From Nitrospirota bacterium (GTDB lineage: Bacteria > Nitrospirota > Thermodesulfovibrionia > Thermodesulfovibrionales > UBA1546): a stretch of 64,000 nt of DNA. Shown in pieces: positions 16,741 to 25,548 of the stretch. How positions within the stretch are numbered: position 1 is the first letter of the stretch; each line of letters opens with the position of its first letter. The stretch lies in NCBI GenBank assembly GCA_016212165.1, contig JACRGY010000104.1:58574-122573 (forward strand), in the 5' to 3' direction. The translations under genes and the position numbers were made by a program. The notes below the pieces were generated by a model, which was given only the letters and a program-made list of their open reading frames with translations, did no database searches and was not told where the DNA came from.

Positions 16741-16849
16741 AGGCTGAGATAGTATCTCCGCTCATTCTCGCTTTGCTCCGAGGTTTTGCCTGTCCATGCA
16801 TTCTGCATAGAGGCAGGCAAAAAAGCCGCTCAGACACTATCCCCAGCCT
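16741..16849. repeat. Branched palindromic element, copy 1
   Basis: Outer arms AGGCTGAGATAGTATCT (16741-16757) and AGACACTATCCCCAGCCT (16832-16849) are imperfect inverted repeats. Inside are CCGCTCATTCTCG, hairpin A (CTCG 16767-16770 / CGAG 16779-16782) and hairpin B (TTTTGCCTG 16784-16792 / CAGGCAAAA 16814-16822), then CCGCTCAG. It lies between the HAD gene and pepA. Copies 2 and 3 are at 56556 and 60539. Confidence 0.8.
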
Positions 16850-16915
16850 GAATATAGATATTTCTTGAATAAATCAGCTAAAATTCCATCAATTAATTTT
16901 ATTCAGGAGATGAAA

Positions 16916-18370
16916 ATGAATATATCCATAAAAAACATCAGAGAAACAGATTGCATTTGCGACGCCTTGATACTGCCTGTTACAGAAGGAGATTCAAAAC
17001 TCTATGACAAACTTGGCGTATCAGTTCAACGTCTTGTAAGGAAAGTATTTTCAAAAGAATTCAAAGGCAAACAAAACGAGGTTTTATTGGTCCCCGCACC
17101 CAAAGATATTAAACCTGAGAGAATTCTGTTTGTGGGCCTTGGCAAAAAAAGTGAAATTTCTGCTGAAAGGATAAGACAGGCCGGCGGAAGGGCAGCGGTT
17201 TATCTGCGTGATATGGGGATGAAAAAGGTTGCTTTGTCAACGGGCGGTATAGCATCTCTTCATTTATCTCAGGTGAGTTTTATAGAAGGGGCTTTACTCG
17301 GACTTTATACATTTAAGAGATACAAGGAAGAGAAAAACAATAAGGCAATAGGCAGCATTACGATACTTTCGAAGCCGTCTAAAGAACTGGCTAATGAACT
17401 TAACCGGACTAAGACCGTGGCATCATCAGTTTGTTTTGCAAGGGATTTGATAAGTACTCCAGCAAATGACATGACGCCAACACATCTTGCAAAGGCAGCT
17501 TTATCCCTGAAAAGAAAAAATCTCTCGGTAAAAGTATTGGATAGAAAAGATGCCGAAAGGCTGGGTATGGGAGCATATCTTTCTGTTGCCAAAGGTTCTA
17601 ATGAGCCGCCAAAGTTTATTGTGCTCGAATATAAAGGGGCTGAAGGCAGGCCGTTAGCGCTTATAGGCAAGTCAATTACCTTTGACAGCGGCGGCATATC
17701 ATTAAAGCCAGCTGACGGCATGGAAAAGATGAAATATGATATGGCAGGAGGCGCCGCAGTTTTGGGAATAATTAAAGCAGCCTCGGAATTAAAACTTCCG
17801 GTTAATCTTGTCGGCATACTCCCCGCAACAGAAAATCTTCCCGGAGGCTCTGCAACAAAACCCGGTGATATTGTTAAATCAATTACCGGGAAAACCGTTG
17901 AGATAATCAATACTGATGCGGAAGGGCGGCTGGTTCTTGCTGATGCAATTGGTTATGCAAAACGTTTTAAGCCGGGCGCTATCATAGATATCGCAACTCT
18001 GACAGGCGCATGTTCCATAGCCCTGGGCAGTGAGGCTATGGCAATGATGGGCAATGACAGTGGATTAATGGATAAGATTAAAAGATCTGCCGGCAATACG
18101 TATGAGCGTGTATGGGAGATGCCTTTGTTTGATGAATACAGGGAATATATAAAGAGCGATATCGCTGAGATAAAAAATACCGGGGGTAAAAACGGTTCAC
18201 TGGTTACAGCAGCATATTTCCTCTATGAATTTGCAGAAAAAACCCCGTGGGTTCATCTTGATATTGCAGGCACTGCCTGGACAGAAAAAGACAAGCCTTA
18301 TATTCCAAAAGGAGCATCAGGGATTGGGGTTAGGCTGGTAATGGATTTGCTTAAAGATTTCAGGCCGTAG
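16916..18370 (+). CDS. pepA: Leucyl aminopeptidase (M17)
   Basis: A 484-residue M17 peptidase. The metal/active-site signatures are GKSITFDSGGISLKPADGM (Lys and Asp ligands), the KMKYDMAGG segment, and NTDAEGRL near residue 340. It removes N-terminal residues from peptides in the cytoplasm as a hexamer using two divalent metals. I choose the ATG at 16916, 6 nt after CAGGAG; the ATG at 16910 abuts that site and an ATT-rich upstream extension lacks support. Confidence 0.93.
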   Translation: MNISIKNIRETDCICDALILPVTEGDSKLYDKLGVSVQRLVRKVFSKEFKGKQNEVLLVPAPKDIKPERILFVGLGKKSEISAERIRQAGGRAAVYLRDMGMKKVALSTGGIASLHLSQVSFIEGALLGLYTFKRYKEEKNNKAIGSITILSKPSKELANELNRTKTVASSVCFARDLISTPANDMTPTHLAKAALSLKRKNLSVKVLDRKDAERLGMGAYLSVAKGSNEPPKFIVLEYKGAEGRPLALIGKSITFDSGGISLKPADGMEKMKYDMAGGAAVLGIIKAASELKLPVNLVGILPATENLPGGSATKPGDIVKSITGKTVEIINTDAEGRLVLADAIGYAKRFKPGAIIDIATLTGACSIALGSEAMAMMGNDSGLMDKIKRSAGNTYERVWEMPLFDEYREYIKSDIAEIKNTGGKNGSLVTAAYFLYEFAEKTPWVHLDIAGTAWTEKDKPYIPKGASGIGVRLVMDLLKDFRP

Positions 18371-18412
18371 CTTTAGTAAGCAGGCCATGCCATGCCCTGC
18401 TTACAACTTAGC

Positions 18413-19483
18413 TTATTTTAGATATCCTTCAACCAAAATATCTTCTCCGATGCGTTTCACATTTATATCTTTTAACTTATATGCCTCGGAAAGTTTTCTG
18501 AATACCTTTCCGCCTACGGCAGGGAATGAATCCTTGCCCCCGATAATCTTTGGAGCTATAAAGAACATAACCTTGTCAACGATGCCGTCTTCAAGGGCAT
18601 GGCTGTTCAATGAAGAACCACCTTCTATGAGAACTGATGTTATATCCATTTTGCCAAGTTTTTCCATCAGCCATTTGAGGTCAAGCCTTCCTGTGTAATG
18701 GATAAGCTTTACCCCTGCCTCCTCAATCTTCTTTGCTTTATTGCCTGTATCTTCGGTAATGATGATTGTTTCCGGCGGAGCGTTTAAAATTCGCGAATCT
18801 AAAGGTGTCTCAAGAGCAGGGTCTATGATAATCCTTAATGGGTCTTTTTTACCTTTTATCCTTGCTGTAAGGCGGGGATTATCAGCTTTAACAGTTCCTA
18901 TAGCTGTGATTATTGCATCAACGCTGCTTCTTAGCCTGCGGACTTTTTCTCTTGCCTTTTCTCCTGTAATCCATTTCGACTCGCCTTCAGGTGTTGCTAT
19001 CTTTCCGTCGAGGGTCATAGCTACTTTTAATATTACGAATGGTTTTCGGGTTATGATGTATTTGATATAAGCTTCGTTTAATTTTTCAGCTTCCTTTTCC
19101 AAAATTCCTGATATAACTTTTATCCCTGCCTTTTCAAGTTCTTCTATCCCTTTCCCTGCGACTTTAGGATTGGGGTCTTTCATGCCTGTTACAACTTTTT
19201 TGATCCCTGCATTTATAATCGCCTTTGTGCATGGCGGGGTTCTTTTATCCGTATGGCAGCATGGTTCAAGGTTTACATAGAGTGTTGCCCCTTTTGCCTT
19301 CTCTCCTGCCTTTTGGATAACAAGCGCCTCTGCGTGAGGTGTGCCGGGCTTTCTGTGATAGTCTTCAGCAATGAGCTTCCCATTCTTGGCAAGTACAGCT
19401 CCGACCATAGGATTCGGGCTTGTCATGCCGCTTGCCTTTGCTGCAAGCCTTAAAACCTTTTTCATCATCAATGCATTTTCCAT
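18413..19483 (-). CDS. ribD: Bifunctional riboflavin deaminase/reductase
   Basis: A 356-residue RibD. The N-terminal deaminase domain has TSPNPMVGAVL, HAEALV and the zinc motif PCCHTDKRTPPC. The C-terminal reductase domain has LKVAMTLDGKIATPEGESKWITG and LIEGGSSLNSHAL. It carries out steps two and three of riboflavin synthesis. No FMN riboswitch is visible upstream. It follows the aconitase gene by 14 nt on the same strand and is probably co-transcribed with it. Confidence 0.95.
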   Translation of the reverse strand: MENALMMKKVLRLAAKASGMTSPNPMVGAVLAKNGKLIAEDYHRKPGTPHAEALVIQKAGEKAKGATLYVNLEPCCHTDKRTPPCTKAIINAGIKKVVTGMKDPNPKVAGKGIEELEKAGIKVISGILEKEAEKLNEAYIKYIITRKPFVILKVAMTLDGKIATPEGESKWITGEKAREKVRRLRSSVDAIITAIGTVKADNPRLTARIKGKKDPLRIIIDPALETPLDSRILNAPPETIIITEDTGNKAKKIEEAGVKLIHYTGRLDLKWLMEKLGKMDITSVLIEGGSSLNSHALEDGIVDKVMFFIAPKIIGGKDSFPAVGGKVFRKLSEAYKLKDINVKRIGEDILVEGYLK

Positions 19484-19497
19484 AGGTCAGCCTGTTT

Positions 19498-21432
19498 TTA
19501 CTTCTTTGTATAAGGCAGCAGCCCGCCTTTGAGGATAATTTCTTTCTGTCTGTCATTCAAATCCGAGACCACTTCAAATGTGCTGGCCTTTGTAATGTTT
19601 TCGACTCTATAGACCTGAGAGCCCTTGAGAGAATTTATCACATCCTTTATGACAAGGACATTGCCTTTTTCAATATTTTCATAATCAGAAAGATTTCTGA
19701 ACTGCAAAGGCAATATCCCGAAGTTTATGAGGTTAGCCTTGTGAATCCTTGCGAATGATTTCACAATCACTGCCTGAAGCCCAAGATGCATCGGCGCAAT
19801 TGCCGCATGCTCGCGTGATGAACCCTGACCGTAATTTTCACCTCCGACTACAAGGCACCCGCCTTTAGCCTTTGCCTCACTTGCCCTTGAACTGAACGTA
19901 GGGTCAATCCCGCTGAAGACAAATTCTGAAATCTCTGGAATGTTCGAACGGAACGGAAGGACTTTTGAACCTGCCGGCATGATGTCGTCTGTTGTGATGT
20001 TATCACCGAGCTTGAGCAATACCTCTGCCTCAATTTTATCTTTTAGCGGTTCTTTAACTGAAATGTCCTTGATATTCGGGCCTTTCACAACAACTACCTT
20101 AGACGTATCTTTTTTCGGAGAAATTATGAAACTTTTGTTTATCAGATATTTTTTTGGCTCTGAAAATTTTCCTGTCTTAAGGCCGGATTTGCGGGGGTCA
20201 ACTATTTTTCCTTTTACTGCAAACACAGCGCAGGATACAGGGCTTGCAAGATACACAGACGCATCCTTTGTCCCGCTTCTTCCTTTAAAGTTCCTGTTAT
20301 ATGAGCGCACTGATACCTGCCCGCTTCCCGGTGCTCCTCCCATGCCGATGCAAGGCCCGCATGAAGACTCAAGCATTCTCGCGCCTGCTGAAATCATTGC
20401 GGAGGTAAGGCTCTCTTTTGATATCATCTGGTAAACCTGCTTTGAGCCCGGATTGATCAGGAGATTAACGCCTTCTGAGACATTATTATTTTTTAGTATT
20501 GCTGCCACTGCCTTCATGGACTGATATGATGAGTTTGTGCAGCTTCCTATGCAGACCTGGTCAACCTTTGTGCCTGCAAGGCTTTTGACAGTTACGACAT
20601 TGTCAGGGCTGTGGGGCTGTGCAATCATTGGTTCGATTGTGCCCAGGTCAAGATTTATTATCTCCGGATATTCAGCGTCTTTATCTGCCTTAAGTTCTGC
20701 CCAGTTATTTTTTCTTCCTACGGCAGTAAGATAAAACTTTGTTCTTTCGTCACTGGGAAAGATTGAAGTTGTTGCTCCGAGTTCTGCTCCCATATTTGTT
20801 ATGGTTGCCCTCTCTGTCACATTCAGGTCTTTTACACCGGGGCCTCCGTATTCAAATATCTTTCCTACGCCGCCTTTGACAGTAAGTTTCCTTAAGATTT
20901 CCAGAATTACATCCATTGCCGTGACATAGGGGCGGCTGAGTTTTCCTTTAAGATTTATCTTTACGACCTGCGGCATGGTAAGTTCAAAAGGAGCGCCTGC
21001 CATAACAGTTGCTGCATCAAGCCCGCCCACGCCTATAGCAATCATTCCCATACCGCCGTTTGTCGGCGTGTGGCTGTCAGTTCCCAGAGCTATTTTCCCC
21101 GGAGCAGCGAACTGTTCAAGATGAACCTGATGGCATATGCCATTGCCCGGCCTTGAAAAATATGCGCCATATTTTGCCGCGACTGTCTGGAGGAATTTGT
21201 GGTCGTCAGGATTCATATAGTCTGTCTGAAGCATGTTGTGGTCTACATATGAGACTGCCAGAGGAACCTTGACCCTGTCTATCCCTATGGCCTCGAACTG
21301 AAGCCAGGTCATTGTGCCTGTTGCATCCTGTGTATATACCTGGTCAACTTTAAGCCCGACTGTACTGCCTGCTTTCAATTCGCCGTAAGCCTTATGCGCT
21401 TCAAATATTTTTTCAACTATATTCTTTCCCAC
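19498..21432 (-). CDS. Aconitate hydratase, Aquifex type
   Basis: A 644-residue aconitase/IPM-dehydratase superfamily protein with all three cluster cysteines in their usual settings (VCIGSCTNSSYQSM and ESSCGPCIGMGG). A C-terminal swivel domain carries YGQGSSREHAA. The length and order fit the compact aconitase of Aquifex and other anaerobes rather than the 890-residue AcnA/AcnB. It interconverts citrate and isocitrate in the oxidative or reductive TCA cycle. Its promoter overlaps a palindrome at 21481. Confidence 0.9.
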   Translation of the reverse strand: MGKNIVEKIFEAHKAYGELKAGSTVGLKVDQVYTQDATGTMTWLQFEAIGIDRVKVPLAVSYVDHNMLQTDYMNPDDHKFLQTVAAKYGAYFSRPGNGICHQVHLEQFAAPGKIALGTDSHTPTNGGMGMIAIGVGGLDAATVMAGAPFELTMPQVVKINLKGKLSRPYVTAMDVILEILRKLTVKGGVGKIFEYGGPGVKDLNVTERATITNMGAELGATTSIFPSDERTKFYLTAVGRKNNWAELKADKDAEYPEIINLDLGTIEPMIAQPHSPDNVVTVKSLAGTKVDQVCIGSCTNSSYQSMKAVAAILKNNNVSEGVNLLINPGSKQVYQMISKESLTSAMISAGARMLESSCGPCIGMGGAPGSGQVSVRSYNRNFKGRSGTKDASVYLASPVSCAVFAVKGKIVDPRKSGLKTGKFSEPKKYLINKSFIISPKKDTSKVVVVKGPNIKDISVKEPLKDKIEAEVLLKLGDNITTDDIMPAGSKVLPFRSNIPEISEFVFSGIDPTFSSRASEAKAKGGCLVVGGENYGQGSSREHAAIAPMHLGLQAVIVKSFARIHKANLINFGILPLQFRNLSDYENIEKGNVLVIKDVINSLKGSQVYRVENITKASTFEVVSDLNDRQKEIILKGGLLPYTKK

Positions 21433-21463
21433 TTTATACCTCGCATTTGATATTTAGAATGTT

Positions 21464-21493
21464 ATTTTACATGGCGGATGTTGATTGAATCAA
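21464..21493 (-). promoter_or_regulatory. Aconitase promoter with overlapping palindrome
   Basis: Read on the minus strand: TTGATT (21493-21488), 18-nt spacer, TAAAAT (21469-21464). The -35 box is half of the palindrome TTGATTGAATCAA (21481-21493), a candidate operator between the divergent aconitase and lysA genes. Confidence 0.5.
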
Positions 21494-21510
21494 GGTAAAC
21501 AATGCTTTTT

Positions 21511-21539
21511 TTGACTTTCTGCAAGGGCATGTGTAAAAA
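21511..21539 (+). promoter_or_regulatory. Possible lysA promoter
   Basis: TTGACT (21511-21516), 17-nt spacer, TAAAAA (21534-21539). The -10 is poor. The leader to the ATG at 21572 is short and AT-rich with no room for a lysine riboswitch. Confidence 0.35.
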
Positions 21540-21571
21540 TATAGAGCAAAAAATAAAAATAATCAGAGGTT

Positions 21572-22831
21572 GTGATGCATTTTTTCAAATACAAAGGCAA
21601 CGAATTATTTGCCGAAGATGTCCCTGTAAGGAAACTTGCAGAAAAATACGGCACCCCTTTGTATGTCTACAGCCACGCCACTCTGCTCAGGCATTTCAAG
21701 GCATACGACGATGCATTTGACGGTTACCCCCACATAATCTGTTTTGCGGTCAAGGCGAACTCGAACCTGGCAATACTCCGGCTCTTTGCAGAAAACAACG
21801 GAGGCGCTGATATTGTGTCAGGGGGAGAACTTTTCAGGGCTTTAAAAGCAGGTGTTTCTCCGAAAAGGATTGTTTATGCAGGCGTTGGAAAGACTGACGA
21901 TGAAATAAGGTTTGCATTGAGGTCGAAGATACTCATGTTCAATGTTGAATCCGAAGCTGAATTACAGAGGATTAATGAAGTCGCAGGAAAGATGAAGACA
22001 AAGGCTCCTGTTGCGCTGAGGATCAACCCGGACATAGACCCTCAGACACATCCGTATATATCCACCGGCCTAAAAAAACATAAGTTCGGCATACCGATTG
22101 AGGATGCAATCGAATATTACAGGGCTGCAAACAGGCTTAAAAATATCTCTATTGTCGGAATACACAAACACATAGGTTCCCAGATTACAAAGGTGTCTCC
22201 TTTTGTTGATGCCCTGAAAAGAATTCTGTTTTTGATTGATGAGCTTAATGCTCAGGGAGTAAACATAAAATACCTCGATATGGGTGGCGGGCTCGGTATC
22301 CCGTACAAGGACGAGGAACCTCCTGTGCCAAAAGACCTTGCAAAAAACATTCTGCCATTGCTCAATGGAAGAAAGATGACGCTCATAATGGAACCCGGCA
22401 GGTCTATTGTCGGAAATGCAGGCATACTTGTTACAAAGACGCTTTATCTGAAACAGGGGCATGAGAAGGAATTTATCATAGTGGACGCAGGGATGAACGA
22501 CCTGATGAGGCCGTCATTGTACGGCGCATACCACGGAATAATTCCGCTCAAAAGGTATAGGAGGGCGAATACATTTGCTGACGTTGTGGGGCCGATATGC
22601 GAGTCAGGAGATTTTTTTGCAAAGGAAAGGGAAATGACCGGGGTCAGACAGGGTGAATATCTTGCTGTTATGAGCGCGGGCGCGTATGGTTTTTCGATGA
22701 GCTCAAATTATAACAGCCGCCCGAGGCCGGCTGAGGTGATGGTGAAAGGCAGGAAACATTTTCTGATAAGGGAGAGGGAGACATATAAAACTCTGACTGA
22801 TAACGAGAAGATTCCCGGGTTCATGAAATGA
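21572..22831 (+). CDS. lysA: Diaminopimelate decarboxylase
   Basis: A 419-residue fold-type III PLP enzyme. The PLP lysine lies in ICFAVKANSN, the glycine loop in DMGGGLGIPY, the phosphate-binding EPGRSIVGNAG is present, and the active-site Cys is in GPICESGDFFA. It makes L-lysine from meso-diaminopimelate. GAGGTTGTG precedes the ATG. The gene ends at the exact base before the stop of the convergent MBL gene. Confidence 0.95.
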   Translation: MMHFFKYKGNELFAEDVPVRKLAEKYGTPLYVYSHATLLRHFKAYDDAFDGYPHIICFAVKANSNLAILRLFAENNGGADIVSGGELFRALKAGVSPKRIVYAGVGKTDDEIRFALRSKILMFNVESEAELQRINEVAGKMKTKAPVALRINPDIDPQTHPYISTGLKKHKFGIPIEDAIEYYRAANRLKNISIVGIHKHIGSQITKVSPFVDALKRILFLIDELNAQGVNIKYLDMGGGLGIPYKDEEPPVPKDLAKNILPLLNGRKMTLIMEPGRSIVGNAGILVTKTLYLKQGHEKEFIIVDAGMNDLMRPSLYGAYHGIIPLKRYRRANTFADVVGPICESGDFFAKEREMTGVRQGEYLAVMSAGAYGFSMSSNYNSRPRPAEVMVKGRKHFLIRERETYKTLTDNEKIPGFMK

Positions 22832-23668
22832 TTAATATTGCCGCTGCAGGCGGCCCCTTTTAATTTTTTTGCCGTCACTCTCGAAGGCTATATCACCATC
22901 CCTGTAAGTGAAAAATATTTTGACGCCATTATTTTTCAATCTCTCTGTCACATCTGGGTCAGGGCCGCCCTTTGCATTGTCTTTTTTGTCTGCCGATATA
23001 ACTGCATACTCAGGGGAGACGGCTTTAATAAACTCTTCCGATGATGCATCCTTGGCGCCGTGATGACCTGTTTTAAGAAGATTGGCCTTTAACCCTGTGC
23101 TGTTTTTCAGCAATGATTTTTCTATCCCGGTATTTGCATCTCCCATGAGGATGAAAGATGTTTCACCGTAAATTATTTTCAATACTAGCGTATTTTCATT
23201 CCAGTCTGAAGTAAACCTGTAAGGCCAGAGGATATTAATGGCAACCTTTCCCATGGGAATGCTGTCCCCGGCCTTTAAAGCTCTGTAATTGCCATTTCTA
23301 TAGATGGAACTATACCGCCTGTATATATCATAATCGCTGCTGTTATCCAATTCCTGCCCGTTGTCGTAAAGGGCGTTTGCCTTTATCTCCTGAAGTATAT
23401 GGAACACCCCTCCGGCATGGTCAGGATGAGGATGTGTGATAATAAGGATATCAAGTTTTTTGATTCCTCTTTTTTTAAGGAATTGAACTACCTTGTAGCC
23501 GCTGATGATGTTCCCTGTATCTATAAGTATTCTTTGCGTATCCGGTGTCTCGATATATATGGCGTCTCCCTCACCAACATCCAGAAAGAAAAACTTAAGG
23601 CTTTCTGCCTGCACAGGGGCATGACAAAAGATAAGGATTAACGCCGGGACCAGAATTTTTCTACCCAT
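22832..23668 (-). CDS. Exported metallo-beta-lactamase-fold hydrolase (ComEC C-domain type)
   Basis: A 278-residue protein with a signal peptide (LILIFCHAPVQA) and the MBL core of ComEC/Rec2-type proteins: DVGEGDAIYI, RILIDTG, the metal motif THPHPDHAGG, MGDANTG, and GHHGAKDASS. It lacks the ComEC membrane channel. It likely hydrolyses phosphoesters in the periplasm; whether it supports DNA uptake is unknown. It overlaps the VanZ gene by 31 nt. Confidence 0.8.
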   Translation of the reverse strand: MGRKILVPALILIFCHAPVQAESLKFFFLDVGEGDAIYIETPDTQRILIDTGNIISGYKVVQFLKKRGIKKLDILIITHPHPDHAGGVFHILQEIKANALYDNGQELDNSSDYDIYRRYSSIYRNGNYRALKAGDSIPMGKVAINILWPYRFTSDWNENTLVLKIIYGETSFILMGDANTGIEKSLLKNSTGLKANLLKTGHHGAKDASSEEFIKAVSPEYAVISADKKDNAKGGPDPDVTERLKNNGVKIFFTYRDGDIAFESDGKKIKRGRLQRQY

Positions 23669-24138
23669 AATCCAAGAACTCCTCCTGTTGCGTTCATTAA
23701 GACATCCCTTAAGTCCCCAACCCTGTTTGGAAGCAGTAATTGGATAAATTCGTCTACGCTGCCAATCAGGACTATTAACAACAGGGCCCGGATGAGATGT
23801 CTCGAACCGGTTCCCATTGCCGTTGAAACTAAAAACCCGAGTATACCGTATTCCAGAAAATGCACTCTCTCTTCAGGCCGCTCCATCTGATAGATAAATA
23901 TAAGCGCTGCGATCAGTGGGGTGATCACTATTGCAGACCTTGCAACCCCTTTCTTTAGAAATAAAAATAAAATGAGACAGGGTATGACAAAGAGAACTAT
24001 ATCGAGAGAAACTGCCAGATTTCTTCTTCCGATAGATGAGTACAAAAGATTGAGGAAAGCGCGCATAACAGGAAGAGTCAGATAAATGGCAGCGACATAG
24101 ATTATTATAATTTTCCAGATTTTGGGTATCCTGGTCAT
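23638..24138 (-). CDS. VanZ-like membrane protein
   Basis: A 166-residue protein with about four hydrophobic helices. It has the VanZ-family pattern HFLEYGILGFLVS near the middle and GSVDEFIQLLLPNRVGDLRDVLMNATGGVLG near the C-terminus, read as overlapping short motifs. The role of chromosomal VanZ proteins is unclear. It is the first gene of a two-gene operon with the exported MBL protein. Confidence 0.8.
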   Translation of the reverse strand: MTRIPKIWKIIIIYVAAIYLTLPVMRAFLNLLYSSIGRRNLAVSLDIVLFVIPCLILFLFLKKGVARSAIVITPLIAALIFIYQMERPEERVHFLEYGILGFLVSTAMGTGSRHLIRALLLIVLIGSVDEFIQLLLPNRVGDLRDVLMNATGGVLGLWVEKFWSRR

Positions 24139-24341
24139 AAGTTGAGTAATAATATTTCCTCTTGAAAGTTATTAGCAGCCATTTTTTATCGCTGATATTT
24201 TGGATTATAACATGCAGGTTTGTTTATATTCGCTGCAAATCTTTGGATTTTCAGCGGCATATTCGTACAAAGTTAGTCTTAATGGTACGGTTGTTTTTTA
24301 AAGAGTTTCTTTTTCTTGAGGGCAAGGCCTTGCGAAAATCC

Positions 24342-24370
24342 TTGACTTTTCTATGGTTTAGCAATAAAAT
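24342..24370 (+). promoter_or_regulatory. Promoter of the response-regulator gene
   Basis: TTGACT (24342-24347), 17-nt spacer, TAAAAT (24365-24370). The ATG at 24407 follows AGAAGGAG. The rest of the 268-nt gap holds nothing recognisable. Confidence 0.7.
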
Positions 24371-24406
24371 TTTGAGAAATGTATAAATACATAGAAGGAG
24401 TAAATT

Positions 24407-25495
24407 ATGGCGCGTAAGCTGCTTCTTGCCGATGATAGCATTACAATACAGAAAGTCGTAGAGCTTGTCCTTGCTGAGGAGGGCTTTGAGATAAAGGCTG
24501 TTAATAACGGCGAGGAGGCGCTTGCTGCTGCCGCGACATTTAAACCCGATATAGTCCTTGCCGACATTGAGATGCCGAAAATGAACGGTTATCAGTTATG
24601 CGAAAAACTGAAAATGAATCCCTCAACCAAAAATGTTCCTGTTATACTTCTGTCCGGCGCCTTTGAACCGCTTGATGAAGAACTTGCGAGACAGGTAAAG
24701 GCAGACAGTTTTGTTATAAAACCGTTTGAGTCCCAGGAGTTAATCAGTAGAATAAACGCTTCTCTTGTACCGCAGGCAGCAACTGCAGAAGCAGAGGCAG
24801 TAGAAGCTGTGGCAGTAGAAGCTGAAGAAGAAGCCGTTGTTGCAGAGGCTGTCAGCGGCGAGGAAGACCTCTGGTCAATGGAGGCAATGGAAGAGGCCCC
24901 TGCAGAGACAGCGGCACTGGAAGAAGTACTGGCGGAAGCTGTGCCCGAAGAGGTTGTCTTTTCTGATGCATTTGCAACCGCAGAACCTGAAGAAATAAAT
25001 GTTGCCGAGGCATTAGAGGTTGCTGAAGAGGCAGATCTAAGCGCAGAGGCAGTTTTTGCAGAGGCAGTTGAAGCCACTCCGGTGGAAGCAGCAGATGCAG
25101 GAAAGATGGCAGCGCCTGTCTATGAGGAAAAAATTGTTTCTGCCCCTGCAGATTTACGAAGGCAAAGGGAAATGCCCGCTATAGAGCTTCCGTCAAAACA
25201 GGAACTATCATCCATGTTTAAAAAGGCAGTGGATGAAAGGGTTGCGTCATTCCTGTCAACAATGGATATTAAAAGTGCGCTGCTTTCGTCAATTACACCC
25301 GCGTTAAAGGATTCTATTGAAAAAGTTTTATGGGAGGTTGCCCCTGAACTTACTGAAAAGCTCCTCAAAGAGATACTTCAGAGTTCGCTTGCATCATTAA
25401 GCAAGGAAATTGAAAAGGTTATATGGGAGACTGTTCCTGAGGTTGCAGAAAGGTTGATTGCAAAGGAAATAGAAAAGATTAAGTCAGAGTTATAG
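24407..25495 (+). CDS. Response regulator with long Ala/Glu linker and duplicated C-terminal helix motif
   Basis: A 362-residue protein. The N-terminal receiver domain (1-118) has the acidic pair D9-D10, phosphoacceptor D53, the conserved Ser in LLSG and Lys in IKPF. A low-complexity Ala/Glu/Val linker spans about 125-250. The C-terminal region holds two versions of a helix motif (IEKVLWEVAPELTEKLLKE and IEKVIWETVPEVAERLIAKE). This form occurs in motility and polarity regulators of deltaproteobacteria-like groups. No kinase gene is adjacent. The repeated C-terminus is probably the protein-binding output. Confidence 0.8.
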   Translation: MARKLLLADDSITIQKVVELVLAEEGFEIKAVNNGEEALAAAATFKPDIVLADIEMPKMNGYQLCEKLKMNPSTKNVPVILLSGAFEPLDEELARQVKADSFVIKPFESQELISRINASLVPQAATAEAEAVEAVAVEAEEEAVVAEAVSGEEDLWSMEAMEEAPAETAALEEVLAEAVPEEVVFSDAFATAEPEEINVAEALEVAEEADLSAEAVFAEAVEATPVEAADAGKMAAPVYEEKIVSAPADLRRQREMPAIELPSKQELSSMFKKAVDERVASFLSTMDIKSALLSSITPALKDSIEKVLWEVAPELTEKLLKEILQSSLASLSKEIEKVIWETVPEVAERLIAKEIEKIKSEL

Positions 25496-25548
25496 ACACA
25501 GGTATCAGGCCAAGCCCTGATCCCCAACCCCAATCCCCGGACTAATTT

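Noticed and set aside
19484..19497. FMN riboswitch ahead of ribD
   Set aside because: Only 14 nt separate ribD from the upstream aconitase gene.
21433..21571. Lysine riboswitch ahead of lysA
   Set aside because: The leader is too short and lacks any conserved L-box elements.
22829..22834. Zero-base convergent junction of lysA and the MBL gene
   Set aside because: Tight convergent stops are common in compact genomes and need no special explanation.
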